Source of the DNA: Candidatus Atribacter alterifermentans
Lineage (GTDB): Bacteria > Atribacterota > Atribacteria > Atribacterales > Atribacteraceae
DNA length: 11,684 nucleotides
Direction: 5' to 3'
NCBI GenBank assembly: GCA_012517635.1
Contig: JAAYUP010000419.1
Location: forward strand, 1-11,684
Shown here: in pieces, positions 11,675 to 11,684 of the stretch
Numbering within the stretch: position 1 is the stretch's first letter
Layout of the letters: every line of letters begins with the position of its first letter
The notes under the pieces: generated by a model
Told to the model about the DNA's origin: nothing
Databases searched by the model: none
Seen by the model: only the letters and a program-made list of their open reading frames with translations
Translations under genes and position numbers: made by a program

Positions 11675-11684
11675 ATGTCCAACC

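Larger units (their letters stand above)
10590..11684. other. Gene-free right end of the window
   Basis: About 1.1 kb with no convincing gene. Open frames here (near 11120-11526) are AT-rich, lack ribosome sites and overlap the repeats. On the minus strand near 10615-10720 a short frame (GVRFGNSFEYLPKNWIPPGC) ends before the membrane gene and may be a remnant of an upstream gene. The rest is the repeats listed separately. Confidence 0.6.

Overview
The window looks like a chromosomal segment of an AT-rich bacterium. Evidence is a bacterial initiator tRNA, AGGAGG-type ribosome sites, sigma70-like promoters, and HicAB, FmdB, ArsR, PadR and MFS families. The gene set would suit an anaerobic Firmicutes-like or candidate-phylum lineage, but the sequence does not settle the taxon. 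One block (about 2260-3900, minus strand) is visibly GC-richer with different codon use and is probably imported.

Layout. 1-900: the 3' part of an ABC-2 permease and a cysteine-less carboxymuconolactone-decarboxylase-like protein. 963-1040: an initiator tRNA-Met (minus) with a damaged T-arm. 1114-1254: remnant of an IS256-like transposase N-terminus. 1517-2258: a HicAB toxin-antitoxin pair between two direct copies of a short repeat (called R here). 2259-3960: a GC-rich two-gene operon, a secreted C45/NTN-hydrolase-like protein and the N-terminus of an S41 peptidase; each carries an in-frame stop, though the promoter is intact. 4369-4831: a broken Y1 (RAYT-type) transposase with REP-like palindromes, then the orphan 3' end of a group II intron. 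4891-5886: a PadR regulator with a three-iteron promoter and a half-length CaCA-type antiporter. 5905-6490: a frameshifted unknown gene and a PHP-domain C-terminal remnant. 6497-8438: an intact MFS transporter convergent with an arsR-fmdB pair. 8728-9327: a second decayed Y1 transposase. 9405-10589: an unidentified remnant, R copy 3, a truncated YqjM-like Old Yellow Enzyme and an intact four-helix membrane protein with heme-type histidine spacing. 10590-11684: gene-free sequence full of dispersed repeats.

The main theme is a graveyard of mobile elements and cut genes. The R repeat (core TCAAGAATCAAGACCTGACC) occurs five times. Three copies in the same orientation sit exactly at the 3' end of minus-strand genes: hicB, the truncated S41 gene and the truncated Old Yellow Enzyme. 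A second 48-bp repeat abuts the truncated PHP gene. Genes that look functional are the permease, the CMD-like protein, hicAB, padR, the MFS transporter, fmdB, arsR and the four-helix membrane protein. I found no CRISPR array and no clear new multigene system. The best candidate for something undescribed is the R repeat family and how it relates to gene truncation and the HicAB cassette.
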